21,423 bases of DNA from Bacteroidota bacterium (GTDB lineage: Bacteria; Bacteroidota; Bacteroidia; Chitinophagales; Chitinophagaceae). Under the pieces are notes generated by a model, which worked only from the letters and a program-made list of their open reading frames with translations, did not search any database and had not been told where the DNA came from. This document shows, piece by piece, positions 1 to 7,146 of this stretch (the first letter of the stretch is position 1; every line of letters begins with the position of its first letter). Both the position numbers and the translations under genes were made by a program. The stretch lies in NCBI GenBank assembly GCA_023433265.1, contig JAEZDR010000048.1:1-21423 (forward strand), written 5' to 3'.

Positions 1-2
1 CC

Positions 3-704
3 CGCATGCAGCGTCATCCCTGGCCTTATTACCCTTTTCTTTCTTCCAGGAGCGATAACCCTATAGCTAAAAACCTGGACCGCGTACTTCCAATTTTTCC
101 ATCAAGCATCGACACCGTTCAGGCTCCCGGAATCAAGAAGACCGTGTTGCTTGCCACCGATACCAATAGCAGGAAGCTGTCCACTCCGGCCATGGTGCAG
201 TTAGAAACCGTAAAAAGCGAAGAAGACCTCATGATGTTCAATAGGTCGCACGTGCCGGTGGCGGTACTGCTGGAGGGGCAATTCTCATCGCTCTTTGCAA
301 ACCGGCTAACGACTGCATTGCAGGACTCACTTACGGCAGCAACGGGCAAGCCCTTCCTCCCCAAAGCAAGCAGGGAAGGCAAGCAGGTAGTTGTTTCGGA
401 TGCAGATATTGTAACCAATGCCATCACCCAAAGCCAGGGTCCACTGCCAATGGGCATGATACCTTTTGAAGATTATCGTTTTGCCAATAAAGAGTTCTTC
501 CTGAACGCGGTGGATTACCTCGTTAGTAATTCCGGCATCTTTGAATCCCGGAACAAGGATTTTACTTTAAGGTTACTCGACAAAGGAAAGTTGGAAACCA
601 CTAAGCAAACCTGGCAGATTATAAACATAGTAGTTCCTTTGGTTATCATAGCTATTTTTGGCGTGATATTCCTGTACCTGAGAAAGCGGGCGTACAGCCA
701 CTAA
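3..704 (+). CDS. gldG: Gliding-motility ABC transporter auxiliary protein GldG, C-terminal part (5' end outside window)
   Basis: The frame is open from the first bases of the window, so this is the 3' part (about 233 codons) of a longer gene; the ATG at 6 is internal. What remains is the end of the large periplasmic domain followed by one C-terminal membrane segment (WQIINIVVPLVIIAIFGVIF) and a short basic tail (LRKRAYSH), the expected end of GldG. GldG is known to work with GldA and GldF as an ABC-transporter-like complex needed for gliding and for type IX secretion-linked motility in Bacteroidota. The HPWPYYP stretch and the alternation of conserved hydrophobic and charged blocks fit GldG. 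gldF would be expected just upstream, outside the window. It lies 13 bases before terC on the same strand, so co-transcription is likely. The family call rests on recognition of the sequence, not on a search. Confidence 0.85.
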   Translation, partial: RMQRHPWPYYPFLSSRSDNPIAKNLDRVLPIFPSSIDTVQAPGIKKTVLLATDTNSRKLSTPAMVQLETVKSEEDLMMFNRSHVPVAVLLEGQFSSLFANRLTTALQDSLTAATGKPFLPKASREGKQVVVSDADIVTNAITQSQGPLPMGMIPFEDYRFANKEFFLNAVDYLVSNSGIFESRNKDFTLRLLDKGKLETTKQTWQIINIVVPLVIIAIFGVIFLYLRKRAYSH

Positions 705-717
705 AAGCACAGATTTA

Positions 718-1686
718 ATGTCAGAAAACCAGTTAATCTACCTCATTTTCGCGGCAGTCCTGCTGTTGGCGATCATTTTTGATCTCGGATTTATCAGCAA
801 GAAAAACACTAAGATGACCATGAAGACGGCCTTTTGGCAAAGCGTTTTCTGGGTTGTCCTGGCCTTAGGTTTCTGGATTTTTATCTGGAGTCAGAAACCT
901 GATATTGTGGCTACCAAATACATCACGGCCTACCTGATGGAAAAAAGCCTCAGCATCGATAACATCTTCGTGTTTATTCTCATCTTCAGCTATTTCAAGG
1001 TGGATGAATTAAATGCCAGCCGGGCTTTATTTGTCGGCATCCTGCTGGCCATCGTATTCCGGATCGCCTTCATCGCGCTGGGTGTGGAATTGCTTGACCG
1101 TTTTCATTGGCTCTTGTACATATTTGGCGCTTTCCTGGTTTATACAGGCGTTAAGCTGTTTGCAAAACAGGACGAGCAGGAGTTTAATCCAAACGAGACA
1201 ATGGTGTACAAAGTGATGAACAGGTTGTTCAGGGTAGCGCATGATGCACCTTCAGGCCGGTATTTCATTACAAGAAACCAAAAGATTTTCATTACTCCTT
1301 TGCTTATTGTTGTTGTGATGCTTGCTGCCACCGACGTAGTATTCGCCGTAGACAGCATACCTACTGTAGTGTCTTTGGTAAGAGAGAATGCACAAACACC
1401 TTTTACTCCTGATGATATTATGGTTATCTACTCGAGTAACATTTTTGCCGTATTGGGGCTGCGTAGCCTGTTCTTTCTTCTGCGCGGCGCCGCGGACGAG
1501 TTCGATTACCTGCAGCAGGGTATAGCCATTGTACTGGTGTTCATCGGTTTAAAGATGTTAGTGGAATTCTTTGGTATTCACATATCTATTTACCTTTCAC
1601 TTGTGGTTATCCTCCTTAGCATTGGCGGATCTATCTGGTACTCACACTATCATAGGCGCAAGGGTGTACCCAAGGTAAAAGAATAA
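718..1686 (+). CDS. TerC/Alx-family integral membrane protein
   Basis: A 322-residue polytopic membrane protein with about nine hydrophobic segments and a basic C-terminal tail (HYHRRKGVPKVKE). The TerC-family signatures are present: EKSLSIDN at residues 75-82 in an early helix and ATDVVFAVDSIP at 204-215, each carrying the conserved acidic residues (D81, D206, D212). TerC/Alx proteins are known for tellurite resistance and, more recently, for manganese or other metal-ion export, in some cases supplying metal to secreted enzymes; the substrate here cannot be read from sequence. No other ter genes (terZ, terD and so on) are nearby, so a dedicated tellurite cluster is unlikely and a housekeeping metal-homeostasis role fits better. 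The ATG at 718 is 13 bases after the gldG stop, and the stop is 9 bases before murF-alr, which implies one transcript. Confidence 0.9.
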   Translation: MSENQLIYLIFAAVLLLAIIFDLGFISKKNTKMTMKTAFWQSVFWVVLALGFWIFIWSQKPDIVATKYITAYLMEKSLSIDNIFVFILIFSYFKVDELNASRALFVGILLAIVFRIAFIALGVELLDRFHWLLYIFGAFLVYTGVKLFAKQDEQEFNPNETMVYKVMNRLFRVAHDAPSGRYFITRNQKIFITPLLIVVVMLAATDVVFAVDSIPTVVSLVRENAQTPFTPDDIMVIYSSNIFAVLGLRSLFFLLRGAADEFDYLQQGIAIVLVFIGLKMLVEFFGIHISIYLSLVVILLSIGGSIWYSHYHRRKGVPKVKE

Positions 1687-1695
1687 GCCGATTTC

Positions 1696-4152
1696 GTGTA
1701 TAAGATTAGCGACATAGCTGCAGCCATCTCGAGGCAGTCATCTTTGAAAGATAGAGATGCTGCAATTCAATACCTTTCTACAGATAGCAGGAGGATTTCC
1801 TTCCCAACCTCTGTGCTATTCTTTGCGTTGGAAACTAGGCAGCGAAACGGGCACGATTTCATCGCCGAATCGTACCACCGTGGTGTTAGAAACTTCGTTG
1901 TTAAAGAAGGCTTCGGCATAGAGTCTTTCCCTGAGGGTAACTTTCTGTTTGTAAACGATACGTTGACAGCCCTTCAGCAGGCTGCCGCCTTTCACCGGGG
2001 ACATTTCAACATCCCCGTAATAGGCATCACAGGCAGCAATGGTAAAACCATTGTAAAGGAATGGCTCGCCCAACTGTTGCAGCAGGAGTTTGAGATAGCC
2101 AGAAGCCCAAGGAGTTACAACTCGCAGGTAGGTGTACCCCTAAGCGTCTGGCAGCTCCATAAGAAGCACAGCCTTGCTTTGTTCGAAGCAGGCATCTCCC
2201 AGCCGGGAGAAATGCAAAAACTGGAAAAGGTAATCCGCCCTACAATAGGAATCTTCACTAACATCGGCGAAGCTCACAACGAAGGTTTCATCAACATGAG
2301 CCAGAAGGTAAGTGAGAAGATGGAACTCTTCAACCATGTTGAACTGTTGGTATACAATGCAGATGATAAGCTGATAACGCAATCCGTCAACTTCAGGTTT
2401 ACAAGAGAGAAGTTCAGCTATGGGTTAGCAGAAGGTGCTACGCTAAGGATACTCAGTATTAATAAGACAGATAACCAGACTACAATAGTTGCGCAGTTTA
2501 AAAACAGAGAAATCCAGGCCACTATTCCTTTAACAGACGATGCCTCCGTGCAGAACGCTATCATCTGCTGGTGCATACTCTTGCATTTCAGCATACCCGA
2601 TGCTGCTATTGCAGAACGCATGCTGCACCTGCACTCGGTGGATATGCGCATGCAACTCAAGCAATCCATTAATGGTTGTTACCTCATAAACGATGCGTAT
2701 AGCATGGATGTGAGTTCTCTTTCCATTGCGCTGGATTTTCTATTAAATCAAAAGCAGTCCGCTAATAAGACGGTGATCTTATCTGACCTGCCGAAAGGGA
2801 ACGACTTTTTCCAATACCAACACATTGCCCATACGCTTGCTGAAAGTAGAATAGGGCGGGTGGTGTTGATAGGTCCCGACTGGGAACGGCACCTCAACCT
2901 TTTCCAGGGAGACTTTAATGCAATAGAACATTATTCGTCCACACAATCTTTCATCAATCAGTTTAACGAGACGCAATTTAGGAACGAAATCATTTTGCTA
3001 AAGGGTGCAAGGGTTTTCGAGTTCGAAAAGATAGCTGCGCTCCTCGACATCAAAGTGCATCAGACGCTGCTGGAGATTAACCTGAATGCGATGGTGCACA
3101 ACCTTAACCAGCATAAAAAACTATTGCAGCCCGGAACAAAGATGATGGCCATGGTCAAAGCTTTCGGTTACGGAAGTGGCAGTGCAGAAATAGCCAACAT
3201 CCTGCAGTTTCATAAAGTGGATTACCTGGCTGTAGCCTATGCCGATGAGGGGGTAGAACTGCGAAAAGCAGGTATTCATATCCCTATACTGGTTTTAAAC
3301 ATAGACGAAGCAGCGTTCAATTCAATTGTCGACTATAACCTGGAACCTGAAATATTTTCTTTCACCCTGCTTCGGTCATTTTCCCTGTACCTGATGCGGC
3401 ATGGCCTACATCGCTACCCGGTTCATATTAAGCTCGACACGGGCATGCACCGCCTTGGGTTTGAGGAAAGCGAGTTCGAGCGGCTCACGCTTGAACTAAG
3501 TAGGAACCAACAGGTAAAGGTGCAGTCAGTATTAAGCCATTTTGCAGCCAGCGAAGATGCGGTGCATGATAGCTATACAAATCAGCAATTTGAGCTGTTC
3601 AGCCAATGTTGTTCAGCCATTGAAGCCGCTGTGGGATATAACTTCATAAAGCATATTGGAAACTCAGCAGCCATCTACCGGCATAAACAGATGCAGATGG
3701 ATATGGTAAGGCTGGGTATAGGTTTATATGGCGTGGACCTGACACAGCAGCTGCAACTGCAACCGGTAGCAACGCTCAAAACCACCGTTGCACAGGTGAA
3801 ACAATTAAAGGCAGGCGAAACCGTTGGCTACAGCCGGAGGGGTGTATTGCAACGGGATTCTGTAATTGCTACCATCCGCATCGGATATGCAGATGGCTTC
3901 AGCCGCCAACTCGGCAATGGAAAGGGCCGGGTTTACCTCCACGACCAGTTTGCACGGGTAGTGGGAAGTGTGTGCATGGATATGGTGATGATAGATGTAA
4001 CGGATATTCCTGGTGTAGCGGAAGGTGACGTAGTTGAGATATTTGGCAATAACATCAGCGTAGAAGAAGTAGCAGCAAACTGCGATACAATACCTTACGA
4101 AATATTAACAGGGATCAGTCACAGGGTAAAGCGCATTTACATCGAGCAGTAG
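1696..4152 (+). CDS. murF-alr: Bifunctional UDP-MurNAc-tripeptide:D-Ala-D-Ala ligase / alanine racemase (MurF-Alr fusion)
   Basis: An 818-residue fusion of two cell-wall enzymes. Residues about 1-450 are MurF, which adds D-Ala-D-Ala to the UDP-MurNAc-tripeptide in the cytoplasm: the Mur-ligase ATP loop GSNGKT is at 113-118, followed by the TNIGEAH block and the NDAY motif of the central domain. Residues about 455-818 are a PLP-dependent alanine racemase: K488 in MVKAFGYGSG is the PLP lysine, and Y712 in VGYSRRG is the expected second catalytic base. The racemase half therefore makes D-Ala, a precursor of the ligase substrate. The fusion is known in Bacteroidota, so it is not novel. The start is GTG at 1696, 9 bases after terC; it begins MYKISDIAA, typical of MurF, and no better upstream start exists. 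The MurF tail is somewhat divergent (NDAYSMD where many MurFs have an Asn-Ala pair), as is common in the fused form. Confidence 0.93.
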   Translation: MYKISDIAAAISRQSSLKDRDAAIQYLSTDSRRISFPTSVLFFALETRQRNGHDFIAESYHRGVRNFVVKEGFGIESFPEGNFLFVNDTLTALQQAAAFHRGHFNIPVIGITGSNGKTIVKEWLAQLLQQEFEIARSPRSYNSQVGVPLSVWQLHKKHSLALFEAGISQPGEMQKLEKVIRPTIGIFTNIGEAHNEGFINMSQKVSEKMELFNHVELLVYNADDKLITQSVNFRFTREKFSYGLAEGATLRILSINKTDNQTTIVAQFKNREIQATIPLTDDASVQNAIICWCILLHFSIPDAAIAERMLHLHSVDMRMQLKQSINGCYLINDAYSMDVSSLSIALDFLLNQKQSANKTVILSDLPKGNDFFQYQHIAHTLAESRIGRVVLIGPDWERHLNLFQGDFNAIEHYSSTQSFINQFNETQFRNEIILLKGARVFEFEKIAALLDIKVHQTLLEINLNAMVHNLNQHKKLLQPGTKMMAMVKAFGYGSGSAEIANILQFHKVDYLAVAYADEGVELRKAGIHIPILVLNIDEAAFNSIVDYNLEPEIFSFTLLRSFSLYLMRHGLHRYPVHIKLDTGMHRLGFEESEFERLTLELSRNQQVKVQSVLSHFAASEDAVHDSYTNQQFELFSQCCSAIEAAVGYNFIKHIGNSAAIYRHKQMQMDMVRLGIGLYGVDLTQQLQLQPVATLKTTVAQVKQLKAGETVGYSRRGVLQRDSVIATIRIGYADGFSRQLGNGKGRVYLHDQFARVVGSVCMDMVMIDVTDIPGVAEGDVVEIFGNNISVEEVAANCDTIPYEILTGISHRVKRIYIEQ

Positions 4153-4243
4153 AGGTTTAATAAAAGATTACCCGGTCGCTGCTGCTTTCTCCGGCATGCG
4201 GCGAAACAGGATTAACATATGTTGCTAATCATTATCTTTAATC

Positions 4244-4561
4244 GTGTTTTCCAAACTCCCTAAACGCAACTACCGCTTTTTCGAAATAGCCGTATGGGCA
4301 GTAGCGCTTGTTCTACTGTTTTTCATGCCTTTCGGTTCTTCCGGAACTTTATGTCTGTCAAAATATTTATTTGGAATAAGCTGTCCTGGCTGCGGCATTG
4401 GCCATGCCATGCATGAGGCAATGCACATGCGGTTTGCTGCATCTTTAGAGCACCACTTGTTTGGAGTTCCTGCTGTACTAATTCTTATTTACAGGATTTT
4501 TTACCTAACCATAAAACAAAAACAATATGTCTACATTTCTTCACATGATACCGGGTCTTGA
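4244..4561 (+). CDS. DUF2752-family small membrane protein
   Basis: A 105-residue protein with an N-terminal transmembrane segment (about residues 13-29), the conserved cysteine motif SCPGCGIGHAMHEAMH in the middle and a second hydrophobic segment (VPAVLILIYRIFYLTI). The CPGCG...HA motif followed by a second helix is the hallmark of DUF2752; the family's function is unknown, and the paired cysteines suggest metal binding or redox chemistry. The start is GTG at 4244; the only nearby ATG (4219) is in another frame. The 3' end overlaps the TM2-domain gene by 35 bases in a different frame, so the two are probably translationally coupled. A TATCTTTA sequence at 4233-4240, one mismatch from the -7 consensus, would place the transcript start almost on the GTG, but this is weak evidence. 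Confidence 0.8.
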   Translation: MFSKLPKRNYRFFEIAVWAVALVLLFFMPFGSSGTLCLSKYLFGISCPGCGIGHAMHEAMHMRFAASLEHHLFGVPAVLILIYRIFYLTIKQKQYVYISSHDTGS

Positions 4562-4889
4562 CTCTGAAGAACTTTTATTCCTGCAACACCTTACCAAGGA
4601 TTTAAATGAAGACCAGCTAAGAACATTTGTTACCGTCTATATTGGCAGGCGCAAAAGCGCTGACACAATCCTCATCTGCTGTATCCTGGGTTTTGTAGGA
4701 GTGGCAGGTGTGCAACGCTTTATTACGGGGCAAATTGGAATGGGATTACTTTATTTGTTCACCGCTGGACTGTGCTTCATTGGAACAATCATCGACACCA
4801 TAAATTATAAGAAAGTAGCCTATGAGTATAATCAAAGCGCAGCAATGGAAACGCTGGCAATGCTCGGCTCTTCTCCTATCGTTAGATGA
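4527..4889 (+). CDS. TM2-domain membrane protein
   Basis: A 120-residue protein. The N-terminal ~45 residues (LDSEELLFLQHLTKDLNEDQLRTF) look helical and soluble. The rest is a TM2 domain: a first helix (ILICCILGFVGVAGVQRF), a tight turn (ITGQIG) and a second helix (MGLLYLFTAGLCFIGTIIDTI), ending in NYKK. The order of charged turn, GxxGxxRF and a final IDxI before the second boundary is what defines TM2. TM2 proteins are widespread and mostly uncharacterised. The gene starts inside the preceding DUF2752 gene (35-base overlap), and the pair may act together in the membrane, which is inference. The ATG at 4527 is preferred because the pre-TM2 helix begins directly after it. A strong terminator follows at 5038-5073. 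Confidence 0.85.
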   Translation: MSTFLHMIPGLDSEELLFLQHLTKDLNEDQLRTFVTVYIGRRKSADTILICCILGFVGVAGVQRFITGQIGMGLLYLFTAGLCFIGTIIDTINYKKVAYEYNQSAAMETLAMLGSSPIVR

Positions 4890-4953
4890 CGCGCAGATGA
4901 CATAACTCTGCCGCTGTCTTACAGAATACCTGCTTCATCGGCAAACTGTTGGC

Positions 4954-4973
4954 TTACATCTAGACAGATGTAA
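4954..4973. promoter_or_regulatory. Palindrome, candidate operator
   Basis: Perfect inverted repeat with 8-base arms: TTACATCT (4954-4961) and AGATGTAA (4966-4973), separated by AGAC. It ends 18 bases before a TAACTTTG box, so its right arm occupies the place where a -33 element would be expected. That position suits a dimeric DNA-binding regulator. The function is inferred from position only. Confidence 0.5.
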
Positions 4974-4991
4974 ATAACAGTTGCTCCTGGT

Positions 4992-4999
4992 TAACTTTG
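4992..4999 (+). promoter_or_regulatory. Bacteroidota-type -7 box (TAACTTTG)
   Basis: Matches TAnnTTTG exactly and is identical to the box in front of icd at 13092-13099. No TTG is found at the -33 position; the palindrome arm lies there instead. A transcript started here would meet the terminator at 5038 after roughly 35 bases. Confidence 0.45.
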
Positions 5000-5037
5000 T
5001 AACCTCATGTGCATTGGTTTTGGTTGTAACTAATGCT

Positions 5038-5073
5038 GGGGCTACAGTGTCTACCGTGGCCCCATGTTTTTTT
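5038..5073 (+). terminator. Rho-independent terminator
   Basis: GGGGCTAC (5038-5045) pairs with GTGGCCCC (5056-5063) through 8 base pairs including one G-U, with a 10-base loop, followed by three bases and then seven T (5067-5073). It ends the DUF2752-TM2 transcript and any short RNA started at the box at 4992. Confidence 0.8.
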
Positions 5074-5141
5074 ATAGGGATTTGTTTATCCTGAAAAATC
5101 TTCTTGTCTGGCTCTGGTATCACTAAGTGTGAGTCCCCAGG

Positions 5142-5173
5142 TTCGCTGCTAACACAACAATAGTATAAGTTTG
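5142..5173 (+). promoter_or_regulatory. Probable gpsA promoter
   Basis: TAAGTTTG (5166-5173) matches TAnnTTTG, and TTCG at 5142-5145, 20 bases upstream, is close to the -33 TTTG element. The gpsA ATG is 19 bases after the -7 box. Confidence 0.6.
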
Positions 5174-5192
5174 CTGCTCAATAGCGTTAACT

Positions 5193-6197
5193 ATGAAGTT
5201 CGGTATTATAGGAAGCGGAAGTTGGGCTACTGCCATTGCGAAAATTCTTACTGACAACAGGAATTCCATTAATTGGTGGGTGCGGACGGAAAAAAGTGTT
5301 GAGCACATTGTAAAGAGGCATCATAATCCGCAATACCTGCCAACGGCCTACTTTGATACTTCCCTTCTTGCCGTATCTACTAACATCAATACCGTGGTAC
5401 AGGATGTTGATGTAGTAATCATCGTGGTACCATCAGCTTACTTGTTAGATGCCCTTAATAGCCTTCATCCCAAAGCCCTGGAAGGAAAGAAAGTGGTGTC
5501 TGCAGTAAAAGGCATTATTCCTGAAAACAACAAATTACTCAACGAATATCTCCAGGAAGCTTTTGGCGTAGTACTTGAAAACTACGTCACGCTCCTCGGC
5601 CCCTGCCATGCAGAAGAAGTGGCAGCCGAAAAGCTGTCCTATCTAACGTTTTCAGGGCTTGACGAAGAACTTGCCCAACGCATCGCCTCCCACTTTAATG
5701 GCCCCTATATTAACACATTAGTCAACCATGATGTTTGGGGCGTTCAATATGCAGCCGTATTGAAAAACATTTATGCTGTTGGGGCTGGTATTGCCCATGG
5801 CCTTGAATATGGCGACAATTTCCTCAGCGTTTACATAGCTAACTGCGCAAACGAAATGCGCACCTTTTTGAAGCCAATGCTGCTGTTGCACCCTGATGAA
5901 ACCAAATCAGTTAGCTATGCGGCTTCCGTTTATCTTGGTGACCTTCTGGTAACTTGTTATTCTCTGCATAGCCGTAACCGTATGTTTGGCAATATGATAG
6001 GCAAAGGCTACTCGGTAAAGGCCGCTCAACTGGAACTTAACATGATTGCAGAGGGGTATAACGCAAGCCGCTGTATCCATACCGTAAACAGTGGCCTGGA
6101 GATCAACATTCCAATTGCTGAAACCATTTACCAAATTCTCTGGCAGCAACTGCCTCCCGGCGAAGGTTTCAAACAGATTGAGGCCCGGTTGTTTTAA
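5193..6197 (+). CDS. gpsA: NAD(P)H-dependent glycerol-3-phosphate dehydrogenase
   Basis: A 334-residue soluble enzyme that reduces dihydroxyacetone phosphate to sn-glycerol 3-phosphate, the precursor of membrane phospholipids. The N-terminal Rossmann loop GSGSWATA is at residues 7-14 (family form GxGxWG/A). GPCHAEEVA is the family's second conserved block. The catalytic lysine is K191 in LKNIYAVGAGIAHGLEYGDN, matching the K192 position of the E. coli enzyme. The helix after GDN reads FLSVYIANCANEM, unlike the proteobacterial NTRAALITRG; this divergent form is what I associate with Bacteroidota GpsA and is not damage. The start at 5193 gives MKFGIIGSG, with the first beta strand at residue 2 as expected. 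It is transcribed alone, with its own promoter box 19 bases upstream. Confidence 0.93.
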   Translation: MKFGIIGSGSWATAIAKILTDNRNSINWWVRTEKSVEHIVKRHHNPQYLPTAYFDTSLLAVSTNINTVVQDVDVVIIVVPSAYLLDALNSLHPKALEGKKVVSAVKGIIPENNKLLNEYLQEAFGVVLENYVTLLGPCHAEEVAAEKLSYLTFSGLDEELAQRIASHFNGPYINTLVNHDVWGVQYAAVLKNIYAVGAGIAHGLEYGDNFLSVYIANCANEMRTFLKPMLLLHPDETKSVSYAASVYLGDLLVTCYSLHSRNRMFGNMIGKGYSVKAAQLELNMIAEGYNASRCIHTVNSGLEINIPIAETIYQILWQQLPPGEGFKQIEARLF

Positions 6198-6230
6198 GCG
6201 CGCGCCGCCTCATCAATATGCTTTGTTAAG

Positions 6231-6251
6231 AGTGTAAAAACACTGTTCTTT
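6231..6251 (+). terminator. Weak hairpin after gpsA, possible terminator
   Basis: AGTGT-AAAA-ACACT (6231-6244) followed by GTTCTTTT. The stem is only 5 base pairs and the T-run is interrupted, so this is a weak candidate; nothing better follows gpsA. Confidence 0.25.
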
Positions 6252-6380
6252 TAGCGCATTATCTGTCGGCATCAATGTAACAATATAGGTAGTTCAACTT
6301 CATTCGTTTACCTTTAGCGGAAACCCTCTTCTCTCTCTAAATTGCCTCATACGAGGTATATATGTATTAGAATGAGGTTT

Positions 6381-6388
6381 TATTTTTG
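6381..6388 (+). promoter_or_regulatory. -7 box upstream of the regulator gene (TATTTTTG)
   Basis: Exact TAnnTTTG match. It is preceded by CCTCAT (6345-6350) and ATGAGG (6372-6377), which are inverted copies and could be an operator. It is followed at 6394-6411 by a perfect stem TTACCC-ACTAAA-GGGTAA that would sit at the extreme 5' end of the mRNA. No clear -33 element was seen. Confidence 0.4.
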
Positions 6389-6537
6389 TTCGATTACCCA
6401 CTAAAGGGTAAGCATTGGGCATAACGATAAATAGCTTGTGAAACACTATTTTGGAAATAGAAGCTCGAAAGTTTTTAAACCCTTCAATTAGGCAGGACAT
6501 GGAAGCGTTGGCTGACGATATAAAACAGAAAAGAGCG

Positions 6538-7146
6538 ATGCAGAAGATTGTGATAATAGACGATGACGGGGCTTTCTTAGACCAATTCAACGGGATGTCC
6601 AATAAGGAACCGGCCTTTAACGTTGTGTCTGTTATTAACCATCCGAACATACTCAGTGACATTGCTGCAACGTCCGACACCGACATCTTTATATTGAATG
6701 CAGAAACCAATAGCATTGAGGAAATGCTCAACAAGGTTAAAGAGTTGTATCCCGAAGCTAAAATCGTTTTGCTGTTCGAAGGATTGCAAAGCTATATCCC
6801 GCTAAAATGGTTTCAGTACGAGGTAGCAGGCTACCTGTTGAGAAACAATCTGCCATCCCTGCTTAATGAGTGCATAGCTACGGTGGCAAAGGGTAATTGG
6901 TATATAAGCATCGACAGGGACCGGAAAATAGTTCTGCGACCACTTAACTATACACAGATACAAAGCAACCTTTCGCTTTTAAGCGAGAGGGAACGCGAGA
7001 TATTCGAACTGCTCATCCAGGGGCACCCTAACAAGATTATTTCCGAAAGGCTTTGGATATCGCCTTATACGGTCAACCAGCACCTGAAGACGATCTACAA
7101 GAAACTGAAAGTCTCCTCCCGTATTGAGCTGATCCGGATGGCCTAG
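6538..7146 (+). CDS. NarL/FixJ-type regulator with degenerate receiver (pseudo-receiver) and LuxR DNA-binding domain
   Basis: A 202-residue protein counted from the ATG at 6538, which places the first receiver strand (KIVIIDDD) at residues 3-10. The acidic pocket D8-D10 is kept, but the phosphoacceptor position is N54 (DIFILNAET), the switch Thr/Ser is replaced (KIVLLFEG), and the conserved Lys is R102 (GYLLRNN). The receiver therefore should not be phosphorylated in the usual way. The C-terminal LuxR/GerE helix-turn-helix (about 146-202, LSEREREIF...SPYTVNQHLKTIYKKL) looks intact, so DNA binding is expected. No sensor kinase is adjacent. In-frame alternatives are the ATG at 6499 (215 residues, with an AGGCAGG just upstream) and the TTG at 6451 (231 residues); the choice is uncertain. 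The stop overlaps that of leuS on the opposite strand. Confidence 0.85.
   Translation: MQKIVIIDDDGAFLDQFNGMSNKEPAFNVVSVINHPNILSDIAATSDTDIFILNAETNSIEEMLNKVKELYPEAKIVLLFEGLQSYIPLKWFQYEVAGYLLRNNLPSLLNECIATVAKGNWYISIDRDRKIVLRPLNYTQIQSNLSLLSEREREIFELLIQGHPNKIISERLWISPYTVNQHLKTIYKKLKVSSRIELIRMA

Larger units (their letters stand above)
4890..5192. other. Intergenic region TM2 gene to gpsA (303 bases)
   Basis: No coding sequence was seen. The region holds, in order, a perfect 8-bp inverted repeat (4954-4973), a TAACTTTG box (4992-4999), a strong rho-independent terminator (5038-5073) and the likely gpsA promoter (5142-5173). The first three together could describe a short RNA of about 70 nucleotides. 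Confidence 0.6.

Noticed and set aside
718..1686. Part of a tellurite-resistance cluster
   Set aside because: No terZABDE or related genes are nearby; the gene sits between gliding and cell-wall genes.
4210..4230. GATTA...TAATC inverted repeat before the DUF2752 gene as an operator
   Set aside because: Arms are only 5 bases with an 11-base gap; too weak to separate from chance in AT-rich sequence.
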